Below, piece after piece: positions 6,247 to 12,788 of a stretch of DNA of 14,475 bases (position 1 is the stretch's first letter; each line of letters opens with the position of its first letter). The translations under genes and the position numbers were made by a program. The notes below the pieces were generated by a model. The model saw only the letters and a program-made list of their open reading frames with translations. It had not been told where the DNA came from and searched no databases. Source of the DNA: CADEDH01 sp047971245 (lineage in GTDB: Bacteria; Actinomycetota; Acidimicrobiia; Acidimicrobiales; SZUA-35); contig JBKDZN010000080.1 in the NCBI GenBank assembly GCA_047971245.1, positions 1 through 14,475 on the forward strand, in the 5' to 3' direction.

Positions 6247-7677
6247 ATGTTCATCGACGGATCCTGGGTCGGCGCCGCCACCGGACGAACCTTCACCGTG
6301 ACCAATCCGGCCAACGGCGAGATCATCGGCTCGATGCCCGACGGGGGACCCGACGATGCCCGGGCCGCGGTGGCCGCCGCCGACCGAGCCTTCCCGTCCT
6401 GGTCGACCACCACCGCCCACCACCGGGCCGAGGTCCTGATGGCGGCCTGGCGGCTGATGAACGAGCGGGCCGGCGAGCTGGCCGAGCTGATGACCATCGA
6501 ACAGGGCAAACCGCTGCGGGCCAGCCGGTTCGAGGTCGGGTACGGGGCCGACTTCATCCGATGGTTCGCCGAGGAGGCCCGCCGTCTCACCGGGGAGTGG
6601 CTCCCGTCGGGACGGGCCGATCAACGGTTCCTGTCGATCCGGCAACCGGTGGGGGTGGTGGCGGCCATCACCCCCTGGAACTACCCGATGTCGATGCTGA
6701 CCCGGAAGATGGCGCCGGCCCTGGCCGCGGGGTGCACCATGGTGTTGAAACCGGCCGAGGCCACCCCCCTGTGCGCCAAGGCGATCGTCGAACTGTTCGT
6801 CGAGGCCGGGGTGCCCGACGGGGTGGTCAATCTGGTCACCACGGCCGACCCGGCCCCCGTGGGCGAGGTATTCACCCCCGACCGGCGGGTCCGAAAGCTG
6901 ACCTTCACCGGCTCGACCGCAGTCGGTCGGCTCCTGGCCTCCCGGGCCGCCGGGTCGTTGCAGCGGATCTCGGTGGAGCTCGGTGGTCACGCCCCCTTCA
7001 TCGTGTTCCCCGACGCCGATCCGGCCAACGCGGCCAAGGGGGCGGCCGCCCTCAAGTTCCTCAACGCCGGTCAGGCCTGTATCAGCCCCAACCGGCTCTA
7101 CGTCCACCGCAGCCAGGTGGAGCCGTTCGTGGCCACCCTCACCGAACGGGTCACGAAACTGGTCACCGGCAACGGTATGGAGGAGGGGGTCGGCGTCGGC
7201 CCCCTGGTCGACGAGGCGGCGGTCCGGAAGGTGGCCGACCAGGTCGAGGACGCCCGGGCCAAGGGGGCCGGGGTGCCCGTCGGCGGGTCCCGCCTGACCG
7301 CGGACGGTCTCGACGCCGGGCATTTCTACGCCCCAACGGTGCTGACCGAGGTCACCCCGGACATGACGGTGTACCGGGAGGAGACCTTCGGCCCGGTGGC
7401 CCCGGTGGTCGTCTACGACGATGTCGACGAGGTCATCGAGCTGGCCAACGACACCCACTACGGCCTGGCCGCCTATGTGTTCACCGAGAACATGAAGACG
7501 GCGATCACCGCGTTCGAGGCCCTGCGGTTCGGGATCATCGGGATCAACGACGTCAACCCGACCTCGGCGTCGGTGCCGTTCGGGGGGATGAAGGACTCCG
7601 GTCTCGGTCGCGAAGGCGGCCACGAGGGCCTGGACGAGTACCTCGAGGTGAAGACGGCGGGGATCTCGTTGCGTTGA
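6247..7677 (+). CDS. NAD(P)-dependent aldehyde dehydrogenase (succinate-semialdehyde-like)
   Basis: A 476-residue aldehyde dehydrogenase oxidising an aldehyde to its acid in the cytoplasm. Conserved landmarks are ITPWNYP with Asn145, KPAEATPLCA for cofactor binding, FTGSTAVGR, ELGGHAPFIVF with the general base Glu244, NAGQAC with the nucleophile Cys278, EETFGPVAP (E379, F381) and the C-terminal PFGGMKDSGLGREGG. The spacing of 34 between Glu and Cys is normal. Wording around ELGG and GQACISPNRLYVH is closest to succinate-semialdehyde or similar semialdehyde dehydrogenases, but substrate is not certain. ATG 6247 fits the domain start (MFIDGSWVG) and a TACGGT-N7-ATG leaderless promoter; an in-frame ATG at 6223 would add eight residues. 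It ends 37 bp from the convergent c-di-GMP gene. Confidence 0.94.
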   Translation: MFIDGSWVGAATGRTFTVTNPANGEIIGSMPDGGPDDARAAVAAADRAFPSWSTTTAHHRAEVLMAAWRLMNERAGELAELMTIEQGKPLRASRFEVGYGADFIRWFAEEARRLTGEWLPSGRADQRFLSIRQPVGVVAAITPWNYPMSMLTRKMAPALAAGCTMVLKPAEATPLCAKAIVELFVEAGVPDGVVNLVTTADPAPVGEVFTPDRRVRKLTFTGSTAVGRLLASRAAGSLQRISVELGGHAPFIVFPDADPANAAKGAAALKFLNAGQACISPNRLYVHRSQVEPFVATLTERVTKLVTGNGMEEGVGVGPLVDEAAVRKVADQVEDARAKGAGVPVGGSRLTADGLDAGHFYAPTVLTEVTPDMTVYREETFGPVAPVVVYDDVDEVIELANDTHYGLAAYVFTENMKTAITAFEALRFGIIGINDVNPTSASVPFGGMKDSGLGREGGHEGLDEYLEVKTAGISLR

Positions 7678-7714
7678 ACCCCGGTGACCTGCCCGCTCGC
7701 CCGCCCGGCCCGGG

Positions 7715-10096
7715 TCAGGGGGTCCCGACTGGGGCGCGGTAGGTGGCCAGGTCGGCGATGGAGCCGGGCTTGGCGAACAGGTAGCCCTGGCCGTAGCGGC
7801 AGCCGAGGTCGACCAGGGTGCGGCGCTCGATCTCGTTCTCGATGCCCTCGGCGATGACGTCGAAGTCGAGGGCCCGGGCCAGGTCGACCACCGCGGCCAC
7901 CATCGCCCGACGCCCGCCGCTGGTGTGCAGCTCGGTCACGAACGAACGGTCGAGTTTGAGCACGTCGATCGGGAAGTCGGAGAGGGTGGCCATGGAGGAG
8001 TACCCGGTGCCGAAGTCGTCCAGCGCGATCCGGGCCCCCAACGCTCGCACGGCGTTGAGGACCTCGATCGCCTGATCCGGGTCGGTCGACAGGGAGGTCT
8101 CGGTCAGCTCGATGACCAGGCGGTGGGTGGGGAGCAGGTGACCGAACGCGGCCTCGACCTGGGCCACGAAGTCGGCTTCGGCCAGCTGCTGGGCCGACAC
8201 GTTCACGCTGACGTAGAAGTCGGGCCGGCCGGCCGCGGCCACCACCTCGGGCATCTCGTCGGCCGCCCGGTTGAGGATCCAGTGGCCCAGGGCGCGGATC
8301 TGCCCGGTGCTCTCGGCCACCGGGATGAACTCGCCGGGGGGGATGAACCCCTGGACCGGGTGGGGCCACCGGAGCAGGGTCTCGACCCCGACCGCTCGCC
8401 CGGTGACCAGTTCCACGATGGGCTGGTACACGAGCACGAGCTGATTGTCGGCCATGGTCCGGTCCAGGTCGGTGCGGAGCTCCAGACGCCGCATGGCGTG
8501 GTGCTGGAGCTCGGGGTGGAACATCCGCCACTGGTTCTTGCCGCGCCGTTTCGCCTCATAGGTGGCGGTATCGGCCTGCCGGAGGAGATGGTCGGCGGAG
8601 TCACGGCCGTTCGACACCGCGACCCCCAGGCTGGCGGTCAGGGACAGGCTGTGGCCGGCCGCGGCCCGGGTGGCCAGCACCGCGTCCTGGATGCGCGCCG
8701 CCAGCAGACCGATCGCGTCGACGTCGTCCGGGTCGATCCCCGCGGCGAGCACGGCGAACTCGTCGCCGCTCAGGCGGGCCACGGTGTCGCCGGAACGGAC
8801 GCGGCCGGTGAGCTCATCGGCCAGATGCCGGAGGGCCTCGTCGCCCACGGTGTGGCCGAGCGAGTCGACCACGGTCTTGAAGTCGTCGATGTCGAGCTGG
8901 ATGATCACCGGCTGGGATCGCGGCCCGGCCCGGTCGATGGCCTCCTGGACCCGGTCGAGGAAGGTGCTGCGGTTGGGCAGGCCGGTCAGCTTGTCGTGGC
9001 GGGCGGCGTGGCCGAGCTGCCGTTCCACCCGCCGCTGCTCGGTGATGTCGCTGATCACCACGGTGACGAGCCCCTGGTCGACCTGCCCGTTCAGGCCCAT
9101 ACGGACGTTCAGGGCGCCGTCCCGGGCCCGGAGCCGGAAGTCCGGGATCTCGTTTCCCTGTCCCGCGGCGGCCGCGGCGAGCGCCTCGGCCAGGACCTCC
9201 CGGCCCTGGGCGTCGTCGGCCAGGTCGTCGAGCCGGAGCTCGTTGAGCCCACCCTGGGTCCGGCCCAACATGGTCTGGGCGCCCCGGTTGCTGTCGACGA
9301 TGACGCCGTCGTGGGTTACGGCCACCACCCCGACCAGGGCGTTGTCCAGGATCGACTGGAGGCGGTGGCGGGACGTGGTCAGCTGCTGGTTGCGTCGTCT
9401 CAGCTGCCGGGTCATGGGCCGCAGCACGAACACCGCCTCCAGGGCCAGCACGAACAGGGTGATCCCGAGGATGATGTCGGCCGCCTGTTCGGCCCGGATC
9501 ACGGCCGTGGTGGTGCCCTGCCGGTAGAGGTCGGTGGCCTCGTCCAAGCGGCCGGGCAGGCTGTTGGGCCCGGGTCCCGAGGCCATCTCCACCAGGGCGA
9601 GGAGCCGGGGGTCGTCGTCGGTGACGACGGGGTCGTTGGCGATCTCCTGCGCCAGCTGGACGTACCGGTGGACCTGGAAGTCCAGCCGGCCCGATCCGTA
9701 GTAGAGATCGTGCAGGGCGCGGTCGGTGGAGAAGGCCGAACCGGGGGATTGGTCGAGCACCATCCGGTGCTCGTCCAGCATGTCGGTGATGGTCCCGTTC
9801 AGGCGGTCGTGCTCGACCTGGCGCTCGCCGACCGGGGCCGAGGCGTAGGTGGCGGCGTGCAGGGCGACCCGCTGGCTGAGCATGTGCTCCCGGCCCGAGG
9901 CGGCGATCGCGATCGTCCCGTCGGTGGCGATCTCGGTCAGGCGGCTGATGAGGGTGTTGGCCCCGATTGACAGCAGCACGAGGCCGACGAGGGTGCCGAT
10001 GTACCACCGTCCGAACCCGCCGGCGGGGTCGCGCCGTCGGGTCTTCGCCGACGACCGCCGCGCTCGGAAGGATATGAGGCCTGAATGGGGGACCAC
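7715..10096 (-). CDS. Membrane sensor c-di-GMP enzyme: PilJ-like sensor, PAS, GGDEF, EAL
   Basis: A 793-residue inner-membrane protein predicted to make and/or degrade cyclic di-GMP. TM1 is about residues 31-51 and TM2 about 207-226. The intervening outside region begins with GREHMLSQRVALHAATY, the mark of PilJ/NIT-type helical sensors. A PAS domain (about 245-355) precedes the GGDEF domain (about 370-530), whose signature is SGDEF at 443-447. An intact inhibitory I-site RSGD lies five residues before it. The EAL domain (about 540-785) has ETLLRW (E572), plus SVNVSAQQL, ELTET, DDFGTGYSS, LKLDRSFV, AEGIEN and QGYLFAKP, so the phosphodiesterase residues look complete. The first Gly of GGDEF is Ser, so cyclase activity is less certain. 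The GTG at 10096 is the best start; the frame extends upstream only over the divergent DUF2889 gene. Confidence 0.93.
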   Translation of the reverse strand: MVPHSGLISFRARRSSAKTRRRDPAGGFGRWYIGTLVGLVLLSIGANTLISRLTEIATDGTIAIAASGREHMLSQRVALHAATYASAPVGERQVEHDRLNGTITDMLDEHRMVLDQSPGSAFSTDRALHDLYYGSGRLDFQVHRYVQLAQEIANDPVVTDDDPRLLALVEMASGPGPNSLPGRLDEATDLYRQGTTTAVIRAEQAADIILGITLFVLALEAVFVLRPMTRQLRRRNQQLTTSRHRLQSILDNALVGVVAVTHDGVIVDSNRGAQTMLGRTQGGLNELRLDDLADDAQGREVLAEALAAAAAGQGNEIPDFRLRARDGALNVRMGLNGQVDQGLVTVVISDITEQRRVERQLGHAARHDKLTGLPNRSTFLDRVQEAIDRAGPRSQPVIIQLDIDDFKTVVDSLGHTVGDEALRHLADELTGRVRSGDTVARLSGDEFAVLAAGIDPDDVDAIGLLAARIQDAVLATRAAAGHSLSLTASLGVAVSNGRDSADHLLRQADTATYEAKRRGKNQWRMFHPELQHHAMRRLELRTDLDRTMADNQLVLVYQPIVELVTGRAVGVETLLRWPHPVQGFIPPGEFIPVAESTGQIRALGHWILNRAADEMPEVVAAAGRPDFYVSVNVSAQQLAEADFVAQVEAAFGHLLPTHRLVIELTETSLSTDPDQAIEVLNAVRALGARIALDDFGTGYSSMATLSDFPIDVLKLDRSFVTELHTSGGRRAMVAAVVDLARALDFDVIAEGIENEIERRTLVDLGCRYGQGYLFAKPGSIADLATYRAPVGTP

Positions 10097-10179
10097 GACG
10101 GTCCATCGGTGCTGGCGGGCGTCGACTGAACCACTGTCCCGGACTGAACGGGCCTTCGATCCGGAACCGGGAGGACAGC

Positions 10180-10185
10180 TAGCGT
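10180..10185 (+). promoter_or_regulatory. Putative leaderless -10 box (TAGCGT) of the DUF2889 gene
   Basis: TAGCGT is followed by exactly 7 nt and then the GTG at 10193, matching the arrangement upstream of the aldehyde dehydrogenase and the CoA-transferase. If used, transcription would start at or within a base of the start codon. Confidence 0.45.
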
Positions 10186-10192
10186 GACGTGG

Positions 10193-10825
10193 GTGACTGA
10201 TCAACCCCAGCCGACCCCCCTCCACGATCGCTCGTATCAGTGCTCGGCCACCATGATCGGCCCCGACCGGGTGGTCGTCTCGGGCCGCCTGACCGACACC
10301 AAGCCACTCGGTCTCGGCCGGACCGACGGTGAGCCCCTGGTGATCCACGACATGGTGGTCGATCTGACCGTCGTCATGCCGTCGTTCGAGATCGAGGCCG
10401 TCGAGGTCGACATGTTGACCCACCCGTACCCGGTCTGCCGGGGGATCCTCGACGACTACCAGCAACTGGTGGGGACCTCGATCGCCCGGGGGTACTCACA
10501 CCGGGTGCGTCAGCTGTTCGGCGGCCCCAACGGGTGCTCCCACATCGGGGCGCTGCTCGTGGCCATGGGTCCGGTCGCCGTCCAGGCGAGCTGGAGCCTG
10601 GCCACCATCGACGAGGACCCGGCCGAACGGCTCGACGTGTCGGTGGGACCCGAGGAACGGGAGCGTCGAACCCGGCTCAACAGCAACACCTGTCATGTGT
10701 GGGCCGAGGACGGTGATCATCTCAAGGCGACCGTGGAGGGGACGAGCACGATCCGTCCTGATTGGGAAGTGGAACGCCTGATCAAGCTGGGAATCGAGGT
10801 GCCGGAGGGCTCGCCCGGGGCATGA
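10193..10825 (+). CDS. DUF2889 family protein
   Basis: A 210-residue soluble protein that I recognise as DUF2889 from the series HDRSYQC, VVVSGRLTDTKPLGLG, EPLVIHDMVVDLTVVMPSFEI, the block HPYPVCRGILDDYQQLVGTSIARG, RQLFGGPNGCSHIGALLVAM and PVAVQASWS. The two cysteines in PVCRG and NGCSH and the histidines nearby are conserved-looking and could bind metal or a ligand, but this is inference. The family has no established biochemical role; members are often found near acyl-CoA or steroid-degradation genes, and a CoA-catabolic cluster lies 0.8 kb downstream. GTG 10193 fits a TAGCGT-N7 leaderless promoter. GTG 10184, three codons earlier, has GGGAGG 9 nt upstream and is a real alternative. It is divergent from the c-di-GMP gene. 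Confidence 0.88.
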   Translation: MTDQPQPTPLHDRSYQCSATMIGPDRVVVSGRLTDTKPLGLGRTDGEPLVIHDMVVDLTVVMPSFEIEAVEVDMLTHPYPVCRGILDDYQQLVGTSIARGYSHRVRQLFGGPNGCSHIGALLVAMGPVAVQASWSLATIDEDPAERLDVSVGPEERERRTRLNSNTCHVWAEDGDHLKATVEGTSTIRPDWEVERLIKLGIEVPEGSPGA

Positions 10826-10859
10826 AAACCGCGGGCTCACGGTGGGCGCGGGGAAATGT

Positions 10860-10880
10860 GACAATAGGCACGAGATTGTC
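10860..10880. promoter_or_regulatory. Inverted repeat GACAAT-N9-ATTGTC upstream of the lipoprotein gene
   Basis: GACAAT (10860-10865) and ATTGTC (10875-10880) are perfect inverted arms with a 9-bp spacer, in an unusually AT-rich patch for this region. It lies about 30 bp before the TAGGCT -10 candidate, so it could bind a regulator near the -35 region. Confidence 0.35.
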
Positions 10881-10911
10881 CTCTGTGGGCGGGGGGTCGA
10901 TTTGCCCTTGG

Positions 10912-10943
10912 TAGGCTCGCCCGCTTCGGGTCATCGATGACCC
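10912..10943 (+). promoter_or_regulatory. Putative -10 (TAGGCT) and 16-bp palindrome before the lipoprotein gene
   Basis: TAGGCT (10912-10917) in TTGGTAGGCTCG resembles the other -10 boxes of the window; transcription would start near 10924. Immediately after is a perfect uninterrupted 16-bp palindrome, GGGTCATCGATGACCC (10928-10943), in a position suited to an operator or to a small leader hairpin. The leader to the ATG at 10973 would be about 50 nt. Confidence 0.4.
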
Positions 10944-10972
10944 ACAACACGACCGAAAGTGAGTACCGCCTC

Positions 10973-11227
10973 ATGTCGATCAAGCGATTCGCGCCCGCCG
11001 CCGCCCTGACCCTCGCCCTCTCCTTGGGCGCCGCGGCCTGCGGCAGCGATGACGACAACACCACCGACGACGAGACCACGACCACCGCGGCCGACTCGTC
11101 GAGCAGTGATGACACCACCGCTGACGATTCCAGCGACGACACCACCGCTGACGATTCCAGCGACGAAGACACCACCGACGACACCGACGGGGAAGAGGAA
11201 GACGCCACCACGACCACCGAGTCGTAG
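10973..11227 (+). CDS. Small, highly acidic secreted lipoprotein
   Basis: An 84-residue precursor. MSIKRFAPAA gives a short positive n-region, followed by a hydrophobic core and the lipobox-like GAAAC, with Cys23 as lipidation site. The 62-residue mature chain consists almost only of Asp, Thr, Ser, Glu and Ala; 26 of 62 residues are acidic and there is no Lys, Arg or His. It has no folded domain and is probably a disordered anionic tether or cell-wall spacer; calcium or cation binding is possible but unproven. ATG 10973 is preferred over the upstream ATG at 10937 because it places the signal peptide correctly; AAGTGAG lies about 10 nt before it. The coding region includes a perfect 27-bp tandem duplication. 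Alanine at -3 makes the lipobox imperfect. Confidence 0.75.
   Translation: MSIKRFAPAAALTLALSLGAAACGSDDDNTTDDETTTTAADSSSSDDTTADDSSDDTTADDSSDEDTTDDTDGEEEDATTTTES
11111..11164 (+). repeat. Perfect 27-bp tandem duplication in the acidic lipoprotein
   Basis: Units 11111-11137 and 11138-11164 are identical and encode two copies of DTTADDSSD in frame. A third, diverged GACACCACCGACGAC follows. This is a slippage-prone array whose length changes by nine residues without breaking the frame. Confidence 0.85.
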
Positions 11228-11248
11228 GACGTCAGTGTCTTCGGGACG

Positions 11249-11269
11249 CCGGCTCCATCGAGGAGCCGG
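11249..11269 (+). terminator. Hairpin after the lipoprotein gene, possible terminator
   Basis: CCGGCTCC and GGAGCCGG pair perfectly around ATCGA, 22 nt after the lipoprotein stop codon. There is no T-run directly after it. A competing CCGGG/CCCGG hairpin (11266-11280) is followed by TTT. A terminator is likely from position rather than from form. Confidence 0.5.
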
Positions 11270-11327
11270 GTCTCTCCCGGTTTGGCCGGCCCAACCGGGA
11301 CGATCCAAACCGAATGGTTCGGACCAC

Positions 11328-11357
11328 TGAACAGTGTTCGAACAGCAAAGATACAGT
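11328..11357 (+). promoter_or_regulatory. Putative promoter with a palindrome in its spacer
   Basis: TGAACA (11328-11333; 4 of 6 to TTGACA) and TACAGT (11352-11357) are 18 bp apart. The perfect palindrome TGTTCGAACA (11335-11344) lies in the spacer, the classic place for a MerR-type or blocking regulator. It is the best promoter candidate upstream of the thiolase-like gene. Confidence 0.45.
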
Positions 11358-11362
11358 GTTTT

Positions 11363-11402
11363 CGAATGATCCCGATTGTGTCCTCACGGTCGGGATCATT
11401 CG
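11363..11402 (+). repeat. Inverted repeat, 13-bp perfect stem with 14-nt loop
   Basis: CGAATGATCCCGA (11363-11375) pairs without mismatch with TCGGGATCATTCG (11390-11402). It has no T-run on either strand, so it is not an intrinsic terminator. It lies at the expected transcription start of the preceding promoter candidate, so the RNA could begin with this stem. Confidence 0.75.
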
Positions 11403-11521
11403 CGTGCTCACCCGAGACCGGGGTGACCGGACGGCGGGAGCGGGCGTCGAGCCCGTTCGAGCGGTCGGGGCCAACAGTGTAGGGTGGCCGATCGTTGTGC
11501 CGGGACAAGCCGGCGTCGACC

Positions 11522-11578
11522 GTGGGGGCAGACACCGACCGTGGGGACACAGGCAGTGGGGACAGACGCAGTGGGGAC
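11522..11578 (+). repeat. Four GTGGGG(A/G) direct repeats upstream of the thiolase-like gene
   Basis: GTGGGG occurs at 11522, 11541, 11556 and 11571, at spacings of 19, 15 and 15 bp; the last two are parts of a 15-bp near-repeat GCAGTGGGGACAGAC. The array ends 13 nt before the ATG at 11591. It could be a protein-binding array, a long-loop G-quadruplex, or a low-complexity relic. Confidence 0.55.
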
Positions 11579-11590
11579 GGGCATCGAGTC

Positions 11591-12787
11591 ATGAACGCGC
11601 AGCAGCCGGCGTCAGGCCGGGATCGCCAGATCCGGGGCCGGGCGTTCATCGCCGGGGCCTACGAGCATCCGGGTCGACACCTGCCCGACGAATCGCTGAT
11701 GGAGATCCACGCCCGGGTCTGTGTGGGGGCGTTGGCCGACGCCGGCCTCGACCTGAGCGATGTGGACGCCTACTTCGGTGCCGGTGACTCCCCCGGGTTC
11801 GGGACCCTGTCGATGATGGACTACCTGGGGATCAAGGCTCGTTGGACCGATTCCACCGAGATGGGTGGCTCGTCCTACGTCGCCCATGTCGACCATGCCG
11901 CGTCGGCCATCGCCGCCGGCAAGTGTTCGGTGGCGTTGGTGAGCCTGGCCGGCAAGCCCCGCACCGGCGGGGCGCGGCCGGGAGGTTCGGGTCGGGCCGG
12001 GGGGCCGGAGGCCGACTTCGAGGGCCACTACGGGATGACCGTGCCCGGCGGCTACGCCCTCGCCGCCCGGCGGCACATGCACGAGTTCGGGACCACCAGC
12101 GCCCAACTGGCCGAGATCAAGGTGGCCGCCTCCATCCACGCCCAGTACAACCCCGATGCCCTGCTGCGTGATGTGGTCACCGTGGAACAGGTGCTCGACT
12201 CGCCCATGGTCGCCGATCCCCTCCACCGGCTCGACTGCTGCGTCATCACCGACGGGGGCGGGGCCGTGGTCGTGGTCGCCCCTGAGGTGGCCCGGGATCT
12301 CGACCGGCAGAGCGTGGCCGTACTCGGCGGTGGTGAGGCCCCCAAAGGCACCGCCAACGGCCGGATCGACCTGACGCACACGGGGGCGGTGTGGTCCGGT
12401 CCGGCCGCCTTCGCCGAAGCCGGGGTGACCACCGATGACATCGACTACGCCTCGATCTACGACTCGTTCACCATCACGGTGCTCCAGACCATCGAGGACT
12501 TGGGGTTCTGCCCCAAGGGCCAGGGCGGGGCGTTCGTCTCCGACGGGGCCCTGGTGGCGCCGGACGGACCATTGCCGTTCAACACCGACGGTGGGGGGCT
12601 CTGCTCGAACCATCCCGGCAACCGGGGCGGCATGACCAAGATCCTCGAAGCGGTCCGCCAGCTCCGGGGGGAGGCCCACCCCCAGGTGCAGGTGCCCGAC
12701 TGCGACATCGCCCTGGTGCACGGCACCGGGGGCTCGCTCGCCACCCGGATGGGTAGCGCCACGCTCATTCTCGGACGGGAGGCCTGA
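11591..12787 (+). CDS. Thiolase-fold enzyme (SCP2/lipid-transfer thiolase type), nucleophilic Cys absent
   Basis: A 398-residue thiolase-superfamily protein. Support comes from GRAFIAGAYEHP at the start, ITDGGGAVVVV in the middle, IYDSFTITVLQTIEDLGFC around Tyr290, and the C-terminal block NTDGGGLCSNHPGNRGGM with His341, followed by EAVRQLRGEA and ALVHGTGGS. Where classical thiolases have the acylated Cys in a CSTG/CxSG context (about residue 93) this protein reads TEMGGSSYVAHV, without Cys. Such proteins pair with DUF35 partners, and related Ltp2 enzymes act as retro-aldolases in steroid side-chain breakdown. It may thus be an acyl-CoA aldolase or a non-decarboxylating thiolase-like enzyme. 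ATG 11591 fits the domain start; ribosome site weak. It is 1 nt from the DUF35 gene. Confidence 0.88.
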   Translation: MNAQQPASGRDRQIRGRAFIAGAYEHPGRHLPDESLMEIHARVCVGALADAGLDLSDVDAYFGAGDSPGFGTLSMMDYLGIKARWTDSTEMGGSSYVAHVDHAASAIAAGKCSVALVSLAGKPRTGGARPGGSGRAGGPEADFEGHYGMTVPGGYALAARRHMHEFGTTSAQLAEIKVAASIHAQYNPDALLRDVVTVEQVLDSPMVADPLHRLDCCVITDGGGAVVVVAPEVARDLDRQSVAVLGGGEAPKGTANGRIDLTHTGAVWSGPAAFAEAGVTTDDIDYASIYDSFTITVLQTIEDLGFCPKGQGGAFVSDGALVAPDGPLPFNTDGGGLCSNHPGNRGGMTKILEAVRQLRGEAHPQVQVPDCDIALVHGTGGSLATRMGSATLILGREA

Positions 12788-12788
12788 G

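Larger units (their letters stand above)
11228..11590. other. 363-bp non-coding regulatory region
   Basis: No credible gene lies here; overlapping frames have no ribosome site and unnatural composition. It holds, in order, a GC hairpin after the lipoprotein (11249-11269), a promoter-like site with internal palindrome (11328-11357), a 13-bp stem hairpin (11363-11402), a TAGGGT box (11480-11485) in ACAGTGTAGGGT, and four GTGGGG repeats (11522-11578). The sequence ACAGTGT occurs three times (11331, 11353, 11474). Confidence 0.6.

Noticed and set aside
6121..7623. Minus-strand open frame of about 500 codons opposite the aldehyde dehydrogenase
   Set aside because: Antisense shadow of a gene with intact Glu and Cys catalytic residues; no recognisable domain.
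7678..7714. Bidirectional terminator in the 37-bp gap between aldehyde dehydrogenase and c-di-GMP gene
   Set aside because: Only short imperfect GC pairing and no T-run on either strand.
7925..9970. Plus-strand open frame of about 681 codons opposite the c-di-GMP enzyme
   Set aside because: Gly/Val/His/Asp-rich shadow composition and no domain, whereas the minus strand encodes PAS, GGDEF and EAL motifs.
11329..11344. LexA (SOS) box at GAACAGTGTTC/TGTTCGAACA
   Set aside because: The half-sites are 3 bp apart rather than the 4 bp of the GAAC-N4-GTTC actinobacterial/Bacillus form, and no DNA-repair gene follows.
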